From Candidula unifasciata (taxonomy: Eukaryota > Mollusca > Gastropoda > Stylommatophora > Geomitridae), in assembly GCA_905116865.2 (NCBI GenBank), contig CAJHNH020004646.1, positions 1 through 64,000 on the forward strand: DNA of 64,000 nucleotides, read 5' to 3'. The notes under the pieces are model-generated. The model did not search any database. It worked only from the letters and a program-made list of their open reading frames with translations, and was not told the origin of the DNA. Below, piece after piece: positions 1 to 54,374 of the stretch. Within the stretch, counting starts at the first letter, position 1. Each line of letters opens with the position of its first letter. The position numbers and the translations under genes were made by a program.

Positions 1-490
1 CCTGACCGCCTGAATGACTGACTGATGACTGCGTGACTACTACTTAAAGGTTAAAGGTTAAAGGTGAGAGGATGAACTCAATTGCACTGGGTTGTATCCC
101 ATATGGATTGGCCCATCTCTGCAAAATGCTCATCAAAAGCTTCATGCAAAGCACAAACTCCGTAACTCTGTTGACTATCCCCAGGGTCTCCATAAAAATT
201 GCACTCATGAACTAAACAACACAGTTGTGAAATGAATCCATGACCTTTAGTAGTCAAGCAACTGGCTTGACCACTTTGCTGTGGAGAATTCCTTCCTCCT
301 CTTTCTCCTCTTTCTCCTCTTTCCTATCTTCTTTCATCTTCTTTAAAGACTGCCTGAATAAATCACTGACTGCCTAATTGACTCATTGACTGTCTGAATC
401 ACAGACTGACTGATTTATTGACTGCCTGGCTGACTCATTTGTGAACTAATTAACTGACTGAGTGACTGACTCATAACTTTAATGACTGCT
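1..490. repeat. Intron with CTGA-rich repeats and a SINE-D fragment
   Basis: Positions 1-40 and about 345-480 are degenerate repeats of CTGACTG/CCTGAATGA type. Between about 45 and 240 is a decayed minus-strand copy of the SINE-D family seen at 45355-45612; they share AAGGTTAAAGG, GAGGAT and CCCATATGG. A CTCCTCTTT run sits at 296-322. Confidence 0.5.
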
Positions 491-509
491 TAGCTGCTTT
501 TACATTCAG

Positions 510-42964
<42,455 letters not shown>

Positions 42965-43730
42965 GATGATAGATAAGGTGAATGTAACATTCAGAACTGT
43001 TGTGATCTGGTTACTATTTTTCTGTTAATAGAAAAAAAAGAGTATATTTTCTGTAAATATCCCAGTCATTTATTCATTTAGAGAATACATTTAAGAAAAC
43101 TAAGAATTTTTCTGTGCACTTTCATATGATTTACTTACACTCTGGGCCCATTTTTGTGTTGTTTGGCCGCTTCCCCACCTTCCTGATTACGTGAACTCTT
43201 TTATTAATTGATTACTGTTATACAGTAGCTTTAATATCTGACTAGGACCTGGCAAATGCCATAAATTGCGGACAGACAGAAGTGAAGGTCTCATTATAAA
43301 TGCCAGTGTGGAATTTTCTGGATATTGTTAACTGTGTGTTCCAAGATCTCATTTTGGGGAAAGTAAAAAAGAATAAACCCACTAAGGTGCCTACAAGGCA
43401 TGGGCCTGCTGAGAACTTTCCTGCCAGCCTCACTAACATAGGATCCCTATGATAATATGTGCATGTCAAGTGACTTACTATTTAAAAAAAAAAAACGCAG
43501 TAATTCGGGTAAGTAGGTGCCATAGGGGCCCCAGCGCACTAGTTTACCCAGGGACCATAATGCCCCCAGCTCACTAGTTGACCCAAGGGACACGATCTGC
43601 TTCAAGCTTAGCTCTCCTTAACAAAACTGTCAGAAAGGGTGACTAAATAAAAGAATTGTTGAAATCAGATGTGTTAGGTTCAGATTTGCATATATCACAA
43701 CCTAGCTGCAAACCGCAATGCAACTTGCCA
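42965..43730. other. 3' flank of CCDC154 with a SINE-A scrap
   Basis: This should hold the 3' UTR. AATAAA words occur at 43372-43377 and 43646-43651, but neither is followed by a convincing GT-rich element. 43335-43410 (AAGATCTCATTTTGGGGAAA) is a SINE-A remnant, so the first signal may be retroposon-derived. Confidence 0.4.
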
Positions 43731-43810
43731 GTACCCCCCCCAGTCCACCGCCACCCCCCCCACCCCCCCCCCCCACCCCCCCCCCCCCACCCTCCCCCCC
43801 ACCACCTCTC
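43730..43810. repeat. C-rich low-complexity tract
   Basis: Runs of C broken by single A and T; the complement of a G-tract like 36940-37005. Confidence 0.85.
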
Positions 43811-44990
43811 ATTTTGAAAATGGGTATAAATGAAACAAAAAGAATAAAGATGAGGCATATAATACTAGGCCGACATCTTCACGATCACACAGCATTCAGT
43901 TCCTGATGTATTACATGTTGCAAGCTTTATTGCCACCAAAATATTTTCTAGCATGAGTTTTTTGATGCAAAGTTATGTCTGGAGCCTCTTGGTCAGGAAA
44001 CTCTGATTTGACCCCTAGACATGCAGGCACATGAAGCAGACATTAATTTTCTCAGCTTCCATATAAACTCCTGATAGGCATACAGAGTTAAATCAAACGC
44101 TGTTTTGAAATGTAATATGGAAACTTCCAGGACTTCCTTCTCACTAACAGATTAGGACTTATGATCATCGACACATATGACAACAATGACCCAAAAAAAT
44201 GTAAATTTAAAAAGTAAAGAAATAAATTACATTGGTGGGGTCAAAAAGTTCCTGGAACTGATACCCAGAGCACAGCAAGGTTTAATTATACATATATAGA
44301 TTAAATTTATGTGATTTTTGTAAAATATTTATAACGCGTTTGAATGAAAATGGTGTTGAAAAATAAAAGTAAGACTTACGACCAGCTCAACCTATGACCT
44401 GTTAGAACATAACTCGGCCATAAGTTAAGGACATCTTGTAAATTTTTAACGTCCTCAATTCGATATATTCATTGGAAATCAATTAACAAAATTGTTTCTT
44501 TGCATATGGCAGTTAACAAATTATGATACCCAGCTGCATCATAGTTCTGATAGTACTGTTGTTAAAATATTGATGCTGTTTTCCTGCCAGATTTGCCTTG
44601 ATTTGCTGTTAAGATGGCTATGTTGTTGGTTATTAGACATGTCTTCATTGAACTAGGTGGACTGGTGTTGTTCATTCTTTCACAGCAAATATGATAGTAA
44701 CCACATGTTGCATGACAGCTTTGCCTTGTTTCACGAACAGTGAACATGTGTTTGTGAGTACATTTAGCACTTAATTACTTTAGGGTATATATCTACCTAC
44801 ATACACACACATACCACACAAACATACAAGTCATGCTTACAAGCAAGTACAGGCACATATTCAGAGACAATGAGACACAAATCAAGACAAATATATCTAC
44901 ATTTAGACAAGCACACATTCATATGTACAGATGCACACAAGCATACAGACAAGTTAACTATGAAAAACAGAAATCATCTCCATAAACATC
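43811..44990. other. Intergenic, nothing recognised
   Basis: AT-rich sequence. Around 44780-44950 there is an ACACAC/CATACA-rich stretch of low complexity. Confidence 0.45.
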
Positions 44991-44994
44991 TGAT

Positions 44995-45240
44995 TTAAGA
45001 ATTGATGTAGTACTTGGGACATTCCCATAAGTGCTCAGTCGTCATCTTCAACAGCCAATGTATTCTACTTCAGCTGGTAGCCAGCAGCAGTCAGATTTGG
45101 ATATTTCTTCTTGCCTTTTCCCAGAATAGATGAGTGTAGGCCAGATCCCCTAGCCACCGTCTGCTGCACCGTTCTTTTCAACCTTGATAACCTGGTTGAG
45201 CCTCAGCACACATCGCTGCTCCAAAAGGGCCTTGGTAACA
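44995..45240 (-). mobile_element. RNase H retroposon tail
   Basis: AAGAATTGATGTAGTACTTG, GGACATTCCCATAAGTGCTC and CCAGATCCCCTAGCCACC match the other minus-strand tails. Confidence 0.65.
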
Positions 45241-45354
45241 TCTAAGTAGTGAAGAATGTATTTAGTCACTCCATCATATTTTTGTTTTGACCTTACTGTG
45301 TCCTACAGGCATATCACTCTGTATTTACTACAACAGTATACAGTGGATTTATGG

Positions 45355-45612
45355 GGGTCTCCGTGACGAAGTGGTTTTTAGCCGTTTTTGCCTCAGGTTC
45401 TGAATTTCGTGGGTTGTTTACTGCTGCGCACTTCAGTTCACAAGGAAGCTTTTACCGAGATACCGGGGAATCATTGCTAGAGCTACGGAGGATTCGTTGC
45501 TCTGTATGACAATCTTAGCAGGCGGCTAGCCGTTTTCTGCAGAGAAAGAGACCGAGCCCATATGGGATTAAAACCTGGTGCAATGAAGCCGATCCTCTTG
45601 ACTTTAACTTTA
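45355..45612 (+). mobile_element. SINE-D copy with tRNA-like head
   Basis: The head GGTCTCCGTGACGAAGTGGT followed by TTTAGCCG resembles a tRNA D-arm, and TTCGTGGGTTGTTTAC resembles a B box. The 3' end is GCCCATATGGGATTAAAACC then GACTTTAACTTTAA. A degraded opposite-strand relative is at 45-240. Confidence 0.65.
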
Positions 45613-45944
45613 ATTTATCCTTAGATTAAAGCTTTTAATTTTATCAGATGTTCACCATACTTGGTTGCAGACACAATTATTTTTGGCCAGATTTCTTCAA
45701 TTGCCTGAGTCTTTGGTAATGTTACTGATGAAATATTGTATGCCATTGCTGCGTTATACAAAAATTTGGTATCATTTGGTTTGAGGTATAAGTGTACATT
45801 TGTTCGGAGTTGTGGGAGGGGGTAAAGAGTGGGATTTAATGATGGATTCTGAGTGGAAAAATAGTTATGACTGTAATGTTTGAGAAATTTTGCAACAATT
45901 GAGAAATAAATGTAATATTGTTAAAGAGTCACTTGATTACCTGC

Positions 45945-46070
45945 AAAACACTTGGTGTCACCAACTGGAAAGAGGAAGCCAACTAGAAAGATGATTGGAG
46001 GTGGGTGATATCTGAGCAATGAACCTCAAGGGCTCAGAATTGATGCAGAAGAAGATGAAGAAGAAGAGTT
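45945..46070 (+). mobile_element. LINE 3' end, second copy of the 22600 tail
   Basis: CTTGGTGTCACCAACTGGAA, AACTAGAAAGATGATTGGAG, AACCTCAAGGGCTCAGAATT and GAAGAAGATGAAGAAGAAG match 22590-22700 closely; only the last 110 bp are present. Confidence 0.8.
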
Positions 46071-46629
46071 AACTGATTATTTTGTTTAAAAGTCACCCAG
46101 GCCAATCAATCCATTCAGTCTTTCCATCCCACTCATCAATAGTATTGATACTTTCAGTAAAAAGTATGTTAAGTACATATAACAGTAGACATTACAAATA
46201 CTAAGTATAAAAAAAAAAGAGCATTGCATGACAAACATATACAAAAAGAGGTGTAGATCAAGAATAAAAATCATGTATCAGAGAGGGTGAAGAAAAAAAC
46301 CAAGAGCAGTGACAATTATTGTTTTCCTTTAAAAGGATAGGAACCCAGAGTATATGATGTAGATATTCATGTGATAAGAAAAAAGCCATAATTTGTTGCC
46401 TAGTATGTGTACCAAATTTAAATTGTATTTTAACTGTAATTTGTTAAATATTCTTTTTGATTTGGTTTGGAAAGATTGCTTTCATTGCAAAAGAATGAAT
46501 GCTCCAGTCTCTTCCTAAGACCACACAAAAAGAACTGCATCACAGACACTGAACTCTGTAGCATTGAAGAGTGCGAATGTTCGCTTGATACAACGCACAC
46601 TTGCCAAGTATCCATGGTATGCTAAATAG

Positions 46630-47294
46630 TGTTACAGTAACAAGTCACCATTCCCGCCCAACAGCAATAAGGACGCCGGATACATGTTGAAACGTCAAAA
46701 AACAGAATTAATGTATTTCTAATTCCAACACCAAAACAATGAAAGGCATCACGAGAATAAAAACATTACACCGCACAGTCATTCTACTGGCAAGGCAACA
46801 CACACACTACGGACGCTCCTGGGCTACTTCTACTGCCACCCTGTCCGTGGTACAACTACGAGCAAAACATTACCTGTTCGTGCCAAGTCACTACTCGTGA
46901 TTATGTGTCTACCTCTATGACACCCATCCCTTGGGTACACTGTCATAGCAGAATCATACAGGCCGATGCACAGTACATTGTGAAACTTGTCCAGACCTTC
47001 CGTCTGCGGCCTGACACATAATTGAGATCTAAATAATCTCACCACACGAGCGACTGTCACGCTGGCGCGGCCACTGTAACAACACTCACAGACAGCCGTA
47101 CACCTTCCGCCAGCGTAACACAGTTATGCAGGACCAGCCTGGAACCATCCAGACTAGAACAGGCCTTCTACACAGCGTCCTAGAGTCCACCGTTACTCAC
47201 TCTCTCTCTCCCTTCATTCCGTTCAACGTGTGCTGCCCCGCACCAAGTTTTACGTTCAATAATGAACTTCCCTTCCCATATATTGCACACAACA
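46630..47294 (-). mobile_element. Possible solo LTR
   Basis: This block is compositionally unlike its flanks: more G+C, no AT runs. On the minus strand it starts TGTTGTGTGCAATATATGGG and ends GACTTGTTACTGTAACA, so it has the TG...CA ends of an LTR, with a promoter/poly(A)-like half (TTTTTATTCTCGTGATG). No 5-bp target duplication is visible and no internal coding region adjoins. It could also be another mobile element or an unrecognised gene fragment. Confidence 0.35.
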
Positions 47295-47369
47295 AGCACA
47301 AGGGATGATCTCAGTCTGTGTGTATGCCAAGGACCTATATTCTACAGTGTACTGATAGCATCATCAGCG

Positions 47370-47520
47370 TCTGTGGCTTAGGTGTTGCGAATGAGCTCTG
47401 TAATGCCAGGGTGATGTGTTCCAGCTGCAGACGGCTTTTCCTGCATTGATTTGGACAGTAGTACCCAGAGCTGACCATTCAATAAGCAATGGAAAATTAC
47501 TGAATGTAAAATAGCAACAA
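47370..47520 (+). mobile_element. SINE-C copy, 3'-truncated
   Basis: Head TCTGTGGCTTAGGTGTTGCG, then GGACAGTAGTACCCAGAGCT and CAATGGAAAATTACTG. Its tail is missing where the reverse copy begins. Confidence 0.75.
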
Positions 47521-47536
47521 AAAGAAAAAAAAAAAT

Positions 47537-47745
47537 GTTAGTTGCATATCCTTTACAGGACGTTGCAAAACCAACCCTGCCATTTTTCTGCTGTTGTAGT
47601 TTCTCTAGGCAAAGTTACATCTAGTAGTTTGCCATTGCTTACTGGATGGTCGGCTTCTCGATACCACTGTCAAAACCAATGCAAGGCGCAAGGCTTGCAG
47701 TGATGCAGGCTCGCAATGCCTAAGCCACAGATGTGCACATCCATA
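47537..47745 (-). mobile_element. SINE-C copy, minus strand
   Basis: GTTAGTTGCATATCCTTTAC, AGGACGTTGCAAAACCAACC, ATACCACTGTCAAAACCAAT and CCTAAGCCACAGATG give a full reverse SINE-C. With the preceding plus copy it forms an inverted pair separated by about 16 bp of A-rich sequence. Confidence 0.8.
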
Positions 47746-48506
47746 GCACAAAGTTTGGACAGTATTGTAGAGACCATATGTTTTAGTAAAATATGTCATG
47801 AAGAAACAAGATTTTTTACACATCTACAAGGAGACAAGAAAAACTAAGAGTTAATGATGAGTTAGAATAGACGGGACAGATTATGTAACAGAAGGGATAC
47901 CTGAATCTAGAATGCAGAGATGCACTTGTTTTTTTCTGGGGCAGAACAGGGGAGAAGGAGGAGGGGAAAAGTAATGGATAAGGATAAATTTAAAAAATGA
48001 TTTTAGTGTAGTTCTCTGTGAAATTATGTGATATTTCAGAATTGCAATAATGCTACTAAATTGTGCATTTTTATTGGTGATTAAAAGGAATTTTAACTAA
48101 CTCAACTCAGGTTTGTGGCTACAATTACTGTGTGATATCATTTCCAGAACCCAGTAAGTAATTGTAAACCAGGCGAGAAACATGATATCCCTAATAAGAT
48201 TTGTCAGAATTTGGATAGTTTACAAGAATCTAGCATACTGTTAGCATTATTTTTTGGGTGGTTTCTTTCACAATGTGGAAATTTTGTTTTTGCAACAGGT
48301 TATCAGCCTGTTCTTTTCCATTTCCAAATGTCAAAGAGAGTTTAAACTTACACAGCTTTTGCATGCAAGGATCCTCCCAAATTATTGTTTTTGTTTGAGA
48401 AATGTAGATCTGCTCCCTTAGGATCACGAGTCAAGTATACCATCCCTTGCCTTTGTGAAAAGGTAAACATTTAATTGTGCCATGGCCAGAGGTAGACATC
48501 TTAACC

Positions 48507-48680
48507 TCTAATCTCTAATCAACCTCTAATCTCTAATCAACCTCTAATCTCTAATTAACCTCTAATCTCTAATCAACCTCTAATCTCTAATTAACCTCTA
48601 ATCTCTAATCAACCTCTAATCTCTAATCAACCTCTGATCTCTAATCAACCTCTAATCTCTAATCAACCTCTAATCTCTAA
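48507..48680. repeat. 18-bp tandem repeat (CCTCTAATCTCTAATCAA)
   Basis: About ten units with ATCAAC/ATTAAC alternation; each unit is itself a doubled CTCTAAT. Confidence 0.95.
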
Positions 48681-49114
48681 CAAACACCAGCCTAGAATCC
48701 AAATCTGTTAATCCTTGCCACATGAAGTACACTGCTGAAACTATGATACCTGATGTTTATTTAATAATGGATCCAAATCTGTGATATGTCTATATTTAAT
48801 TTTCTTAGTTCTGAATCTATAATTTTTAAATAGACTTCTTCAATCATCATTATTATTATTTATCATTAATATCATCCATTGGCATAATAGCCAAAGAAAC
48901 ATGGTTGTTAAAGTCGTTAGAGCAAGAACTGCAGAATTTAGACTTATTATAGACATTTTAAAATAGATTAAAAAAATAAAATTAGATATATATAATATGG
49001 ACTGTGTTGTGTGGTTGGGGAAAATCAGAAAGGGAATCAGAATAAACAAAAAATTAAATGAAATATTTTAACACTTTCAATTAAAATATTTCAGTTAAAG
49101 TATGTCAGGTTTAT

Positions 49115-49440
49115 AAGTGAAATATTTCACCGTCATTGAGAAGAATGATTGTGTTTAGGCATTTTTAAGTGAAATATTTCACCGTCATTGAGAAGAATGA
49201 TTATGTTTAGGCATTTTTAAGTGAAATATTTCACCGTCATTGAGAAGAATGATTATGTTTAGGCATTTTTAAGTGAAATATTTCACCGTCATTGAGAAGA
49301 ATGATTATGTTTAGGCATTTTTAAGTGAAATATTTCACCGTCATTGAGAAGAATGATTATGTTTAGGCATTTTTAAGTGAAATATTTCACCGTCATTGAA
49401 AAGAATGATTACGTTAAGGCATTTTCAAGTGAAATATCTG
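49115..49440. repeat. 52-bp satellite, six-plus units
   Basis: Units start at 49115, 49167, 49219, 49271, 49323 and 49375 with a partial one at 49427. Each contains the perfect 14-bp palindrome GTGAAATATTTCAC, then CGTCATTGAGAAGAATGATT and GTTTAGGCATTTTTAA. The copies differ by only a few bases. Confidence 0.95.
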
Positions 49441-49484
49441 TACACTTTCAGTTGACACGTATTTCCTAACTTATTTCATGGAAG

Positions 49485-49767
49485 CTATCACGGTCTAGCG
49501 GCTAGACACTCGCCTGTGGATCAGTATGTCGTGGGTTTAATTAGGACGAGGGCCAGATTTTTTTCAAAAATGACCTTGGCTCACAGGTTGACCCAGCCTT
49601 GAGTGGGTACCAGGTGCAGTCCTGGGAAGTAAAGGTGGCCGGCATGATGCTGATCACATCACCCACCAATTGCCGTTTATTCTGTAAAATATAGGTCTAG
49701 CCCTATATACCCAATACGGCTGAAAGGCGAGGAAATGGGTCCTTTACTTTTTACTTTAACTTATTTC
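49485..49767 (+). mobile_element. SINE-B copy, full length reference
   Basis: The head ATCACGGTCTAGCGGCTAGA followed by CACTCGCC and TCGTGGGTTTAATTAGG gives A- and B-box-like blocks of a tRNA gene. Then come TTGGCTCACAGGTTGACCCA, GGTACCAGGTGCAGTCCTGG, AAGTAAAGGTGGCCGGCATG, AATATAGGTCTAGCCCTATA and GGGTCCTTTACTTT. It is inserted between words CTTATTTCATGGAAG (49470 and 49759 region), which look like a target duplication of about 15 bp. Confidence 0.85.
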
Positions 49768-50141
49768 ATGGAAGAGGTCACCCAAGAAGCACAAATCAGT
49801 AACTGCTGTGACAAAGCTCATCATCAAATGTTTGGTGAAAAGATTTCTTAATACTGCTTAATATCATTAATGTACTTTTGTACACTCAATTTTTATATAT
49901 ATTTATTATTTTCCCTTTTTTTGGTTTTTTTAAACAGCTGAGTGGAGCTGTAAATATATGTGTATACTAATTCTTTATTGTGTGTACTTTTATTTTCATC
50001 ATTGTATGTATTTATATTACAAATAGTGTTCAGGGTTGTATATGTTGTTGTTTGTTTGTATTAGTTAATTTTAGGTACATTTTATGTTTGCTTCACCTGT
50101 AAAGTAAAAAGTGTCATGATTTGATGTATATTCTCTCCTCC

Positions 50142-50282
50142 TCCCCCCCCCCCCCCCCCCCCAACTAAACCCTAAATGGGGCTCTGGTACTCACATATGG
50201 AACAATAATAAGTAAAACCATCAACCTAACAGAAGTCCAGTGGCAGACATTGTGTGTGTGCTTCACCCCCCCCCCCCCCCCC
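50142..50282. repeat. Two poly-C tracts
   Basis: C runs at about 50145-50162 and 50266-50282, separated by sequence with AAATGGGGCTCTGG, possibly a SINE-A head scrap. Confidence 0.8.
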
Positions 50283-50799
50283 TCCTTTCCTTTTCTGTTT
50301 AGACGAAAATGCTAGGATATTAATCATCATTATCATCATCTTATGCCATACTGATAAAATTAGGCGGTCATGTGTCTTCTCAGACGATCACCAGAATCAT
50401 GGAATAGGTCTATGCTCTTGTCCACACCCCACCCATGTAGTCATACCATCCAGATGTTTGTCTCTTTGACATCTCCTTAATCTTTTCCCATCAATCTTGC
50501 CAGTCGTAACCATGCTTAAATTCATTACATTTTATTACATATGCCCCCAGCCACACACATGCAGGCACGCACATAGCACATACACACACACACACACAAC
50601 ACACACTTGCAGACACGCACGCAAATACACACGCACAGAAAATGACAGAGATAGAAAGAGAGAGGGAGTCTGGATTATTAGTGATACAGCGGTGAAGACA
50701 TTGGAGAAAATGTAACTTTTAATAATGTAAATTAAGTGACAGGACAAGATCACAAACACTGGGGTATTGGAAAGAGCAGGTATCGCAACAGTTTTTTTT

Positions 50800-51090
50800 T
50801 TCACTGCTCAGACTTTGGAGGTTCAATGGCTAGAACACACATGGAGGATGGTAGGGTCCGTGAGAAAATCCTCTATGGTGAATTACAGACGGGTAGAAGA
50901 TGTGGAGGTCGGCCTCTATCAAGATATAAAGATGTTTGCAGGCAGGACATGAATGATACATGTATTGATGGATTCGTGAGAGCAAGGTGCAATGGACCTG
51001 TTGCCTACAAGGGGAAAATCAGGAAGGGAAAAGGAATAACAGGGAAAAGGATAGCAAATAGGCCAGGAACTCAGCATCTGAAAAGAGTCA
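50800..51090 (+). pseudogene. LINE tail of the MEDGR-LLYGEL type
   Basis: One frame reads ARTHMEDGRVREKILYGELQ then TGRRCGGRPLSRYKDVCRQD MNDTCIDGF, similar to the WxGHxxRMEDxRLPKQLLYGEL...GRPxxRYKD tail of common animal LINEs. It is not attached to an RT core. Confidence 0.7.
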
Positions 51091-51129
51091 ACTCAAATAT
51101 AAATAGTATATATAGTATAATATAGTATA

Positions 51130-51555
<426 letters not shown>

Positions 51556-51586
51556 GCAACAATAATCATACAATCTCGTGCTATGA

Positions 51587-53043
51587 TTGTGGAAGTTTGT
51601 TTTTAAACATGAGCGAGTCTTGAAATGTTTGGAGTCGCTAAGGAAATCTCGTCTGATAGGAATTAGTTTCATTTTTGTGCCAGGATACTCAGGGGTAAAA
51701 GAGAATGAACGAGCTGATTGGCTTGCTGGCAGGGCCACGGTAGATACAGAAAAAGCGATAGACCGGGCCGACATTCTCAATGCTCTCCATGAGGCAGGAG
51801 AAGATTCAGGAGACGACATTGAATTGACAACACTCAAAAGACTACAGGAACTTCAGGCCAAAAGTACTACCAGTGAAAATGTTAGTACTTCAATGTTAAC
51901 TGCGAGCATATTCTCTTAACAACTAATCTAAACCTGCCAGCGCTTACGCATGCGAACTGAGCACCCCTCACTACCATCAAAGAGCACATTAAAGGTCCAC
52001 CCCCACCCTCCGCTCCCTCGGCATCACGGCCCCACTTGCGCTAGTGGTGAGGTTGATGAATGTGGAAGCTGTGGTTAGCACGGGGGCAAATGTTTGATGG
52101 TTTTGAAGATTAGTATAAGAAATAGTCACATACCGAGTTCGATTCAGCTGCAGAAGATGTAGAGGCAGGCAGCTTTATATTGTGATGTGCAGGGACACCG
52201 AAAACGAAGTCCGGGTCCAGAAAGCAGGCCAACAGTCGCAGCAAGATCAGTGGATCAGCCTAGAGAGCGCCTTGCCACGAGTACTTACATGGGGTGAGAT
52301 CTTGCGAATGGCCCCGCTGCGACTGAGCTTCATCGTTCGATATGCCTCCGGTGTCAACATGGTAAAGTGGAGTGCGGCTAACGACCTGACATGCCGCTAT
52401 GCATAGCTAAACAGACGCTTGAGCACGTACTGTCCGCGTGCAGAAAAGCCGTAGGTCAAGGCAGGTATACTTAGCGCCACAACAAGGTATTAAAAGAAAT
52501 AACGGCCGTTGTGGAACAAGCTAGGATGAGGGCCGATGCAAGTCCTACCGTCGTCCCCGTACGCTTCCTCAAGGCTGGGCAGATTTATAAAGGTAAATTC
52601 AACAAAGTCCCATACTCTCCATCGATGTTAGACTGTGCGAGGTACTGGTTACTGGCGGTTGACCTGCCTGGTCATGATAAGTGCCCTGAGTTAATCCGGA
52701 AGACTTGCCTGCAACCCGACATAGCTCTCCACTCTGCGGAGAAACGTCAGCTCATCCTGATTGAGCTGACCGTGCCGTATGAGTCGCGAATGGACGGAAG
52801 CTCAAGAAGTACAGTGACTTAGCGGCTGGTCTGAGGAGAGACGAAGCGTACACAATAAGCATCTATGCCGTCGAGGTAGGCGCAATAGGTCTCGTTTCAA
52901 CTTCACTGTACAATGTGATTAAACAACTAGGCTTGTGAGGGAATGAACGCACACGAACATTAAAACAACTGAGCGAGGTTGCTGAGTGGGCCTCGAGCTG
53001 GCTCTGGACACAACGAAACGTCGTGGGGGACGGGCCTCGGTGA
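51587..53043 (+). pseudogene. Decayed retrotransposon end: RNase H piece and PD-(D/E)XK-like piece
   Basis: The first part reads SLRKSRLIGISFIFVPGYSG then VKENERADWLAGRATVDTEK, an RNase H C-terminal box (GVKENERADWLA). The second part reads EILRMAPLRLSFIVRY, TLEHVLSACRKAVGQGRYT, a frame (52511-52822) with VVEQARMRADASPTVVPVRF, KTCLQPDIALHSAEKRQLIL and IELTVPYESRM, then after a small deletion KKYSDLAAGLRRDEAYTISI, VIKQLGL, an in-frame TGA, and SEVAEWASSWLWTQRN. The PD...IELTVPYE pattern resembles the restriction-like endonuclease fold at the C-terminus of site-specific (R2/NeSL-like) elements. Many frameshifts make it non-functional. Confidence 0.7.
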
Positions 53044-53332
53044 GCTGGTTCTGGTTTCTAGTGGAAAAGAATGTCTTATCCCTTAAAGTCCATCGTGTCC
53101 GAATTGTCTGCCAGTGTCCCTCTGCCCCCTTCCAACAAAGTCCAACATGTGTCCGGTAAACCAAACGTAAGCTTGCCAATTGCTCGTGCAGGTAAGCAGA
53201 CTGCTTTAATTATGCTACCGCAACGACTTCATAGCTCACATTACCTTTTGTAAAGTCACCAGTTCGTCTTGTTCTGTCCGATAAAATCCGGTAATACGTG
53301 CAGCAGAAGAAACCAACCCTGAGCCTCGTGAA

Positions 53333-53460
53333 CTCAGGTGGGCCCACACTCTTAAAATGTCTTGGAGCTCGTGGGCCGAAACATTTGTCGACGAGAGATT
53401 ACTTCTACTGATGATTGGTAGACTCCTGCTGCACATGCTCCCCTGTTGAGTTTCTTCTTA
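53333..53460. repeat. Conserved dispersed block, second copy (inverted)
   Basis: Complement of 27991-28123: TCGTGGGCCGAAACATTTGT, CGACGAGAGATTACTTCTAC and TGATGATTGGTAGACTCCTG. It is followed by AT-rich sequence ending near 53540. Confidence 0.8.
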
Positions 53461-53800
53461 TTACTGATGTTAGGTTTGGACTGTGGGTTCCAGTATAAAA
53501 CAGTTATATAATAATAAAGAAACCGCTGATACTGACATAGCAAGTCGGTAGTGTCATTTTAAAATATTGAATAGTTAAAGTTTTTGTTAATGATATCAAA
53601 GACCATTTAAATTTATTTGGTGAACCACCGGGAAATTGGAACCACTAAATGGGACTAAAAGTCCACGTTAAAAAATTCCAGCCTTTACCAGGGGTTAAAC
53701 CTGGACCTCCAGGACTCGCAGCGGACGTCATGCCTCGAGATCACGCAGCTCCTAAATACAGCATTTGTAGTTACCCAGCATCAGCACGTCGACATTACAG

Positions 53801-54370
53801 GGACTCACCTGGATATACTGTCCGGGTACAGGGACTTACCTGGATATTCTGTCCGGGTACAGGGACTCACCTGGATATACTGTCCGGGTACAGGGATTCA
53901 CCTGGATATACTGTCCGGGTACAGGGACTCACCTGGATATACTGTCCGGGTACAGGGACTCACCTGGATATACTGTCCGGGTACAGGGACTCACCTGGAT
54001 ATACTGTCCGGGTACAGGGACTCACCTGGATATACTGCCGGGTACAGGGACTCACCTGGATATACTGTCCGGGTACAGGGACTCACCTGGATATACTGTC
54101 CGGGTACAGGGACTCACCTGAATATACTGTCCGGGTACAGGGACTCACCTGGATATACTGTCCGGGTACAGGGACTGACCTGGATATACTGTCGGGTACA
54201 GGGACTGACCTGGATATACTGTCCGGGTACAGGGACTAACCTGGATATACTGCCGGGTACAGGGACTCATCTGGATATACTACCAGATACACGGACTCGC
54301 CTGGATATACTGTCAGGGTACAGGGACTCAACTGGATATACTACCGGATACACGGACTCACCTGGATATA
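53801..54370. repeat. 31-bp minisatellite, about 18 units
   Basis: The unit ACTCACCTGGATATACTGTC plus CGGGTACAGGG recurs with near identity until 54200 and then decays (CGGATACACGG variants). Because 31 is not a multiple of 3, translation cycles through three frames and makes a fake 31-residue periodic protein. Confidence 0.95.
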
Positions 54371-54374
54371 AGAT

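Noticed and set aside
53333..53460. Hammerhead ribozyme from the CGAAAC and CTGATGA boxes
   Set aside because: The boxes are in the wrong order for a single hammerhead and I cannot pair the three helices; kept only as something to fold.
53801..54370. Regular 31-bp units that might suggest a CRISPR array
   Set aside because: There are no unique spacers; units are directly joined, and the DNA is from an animal.
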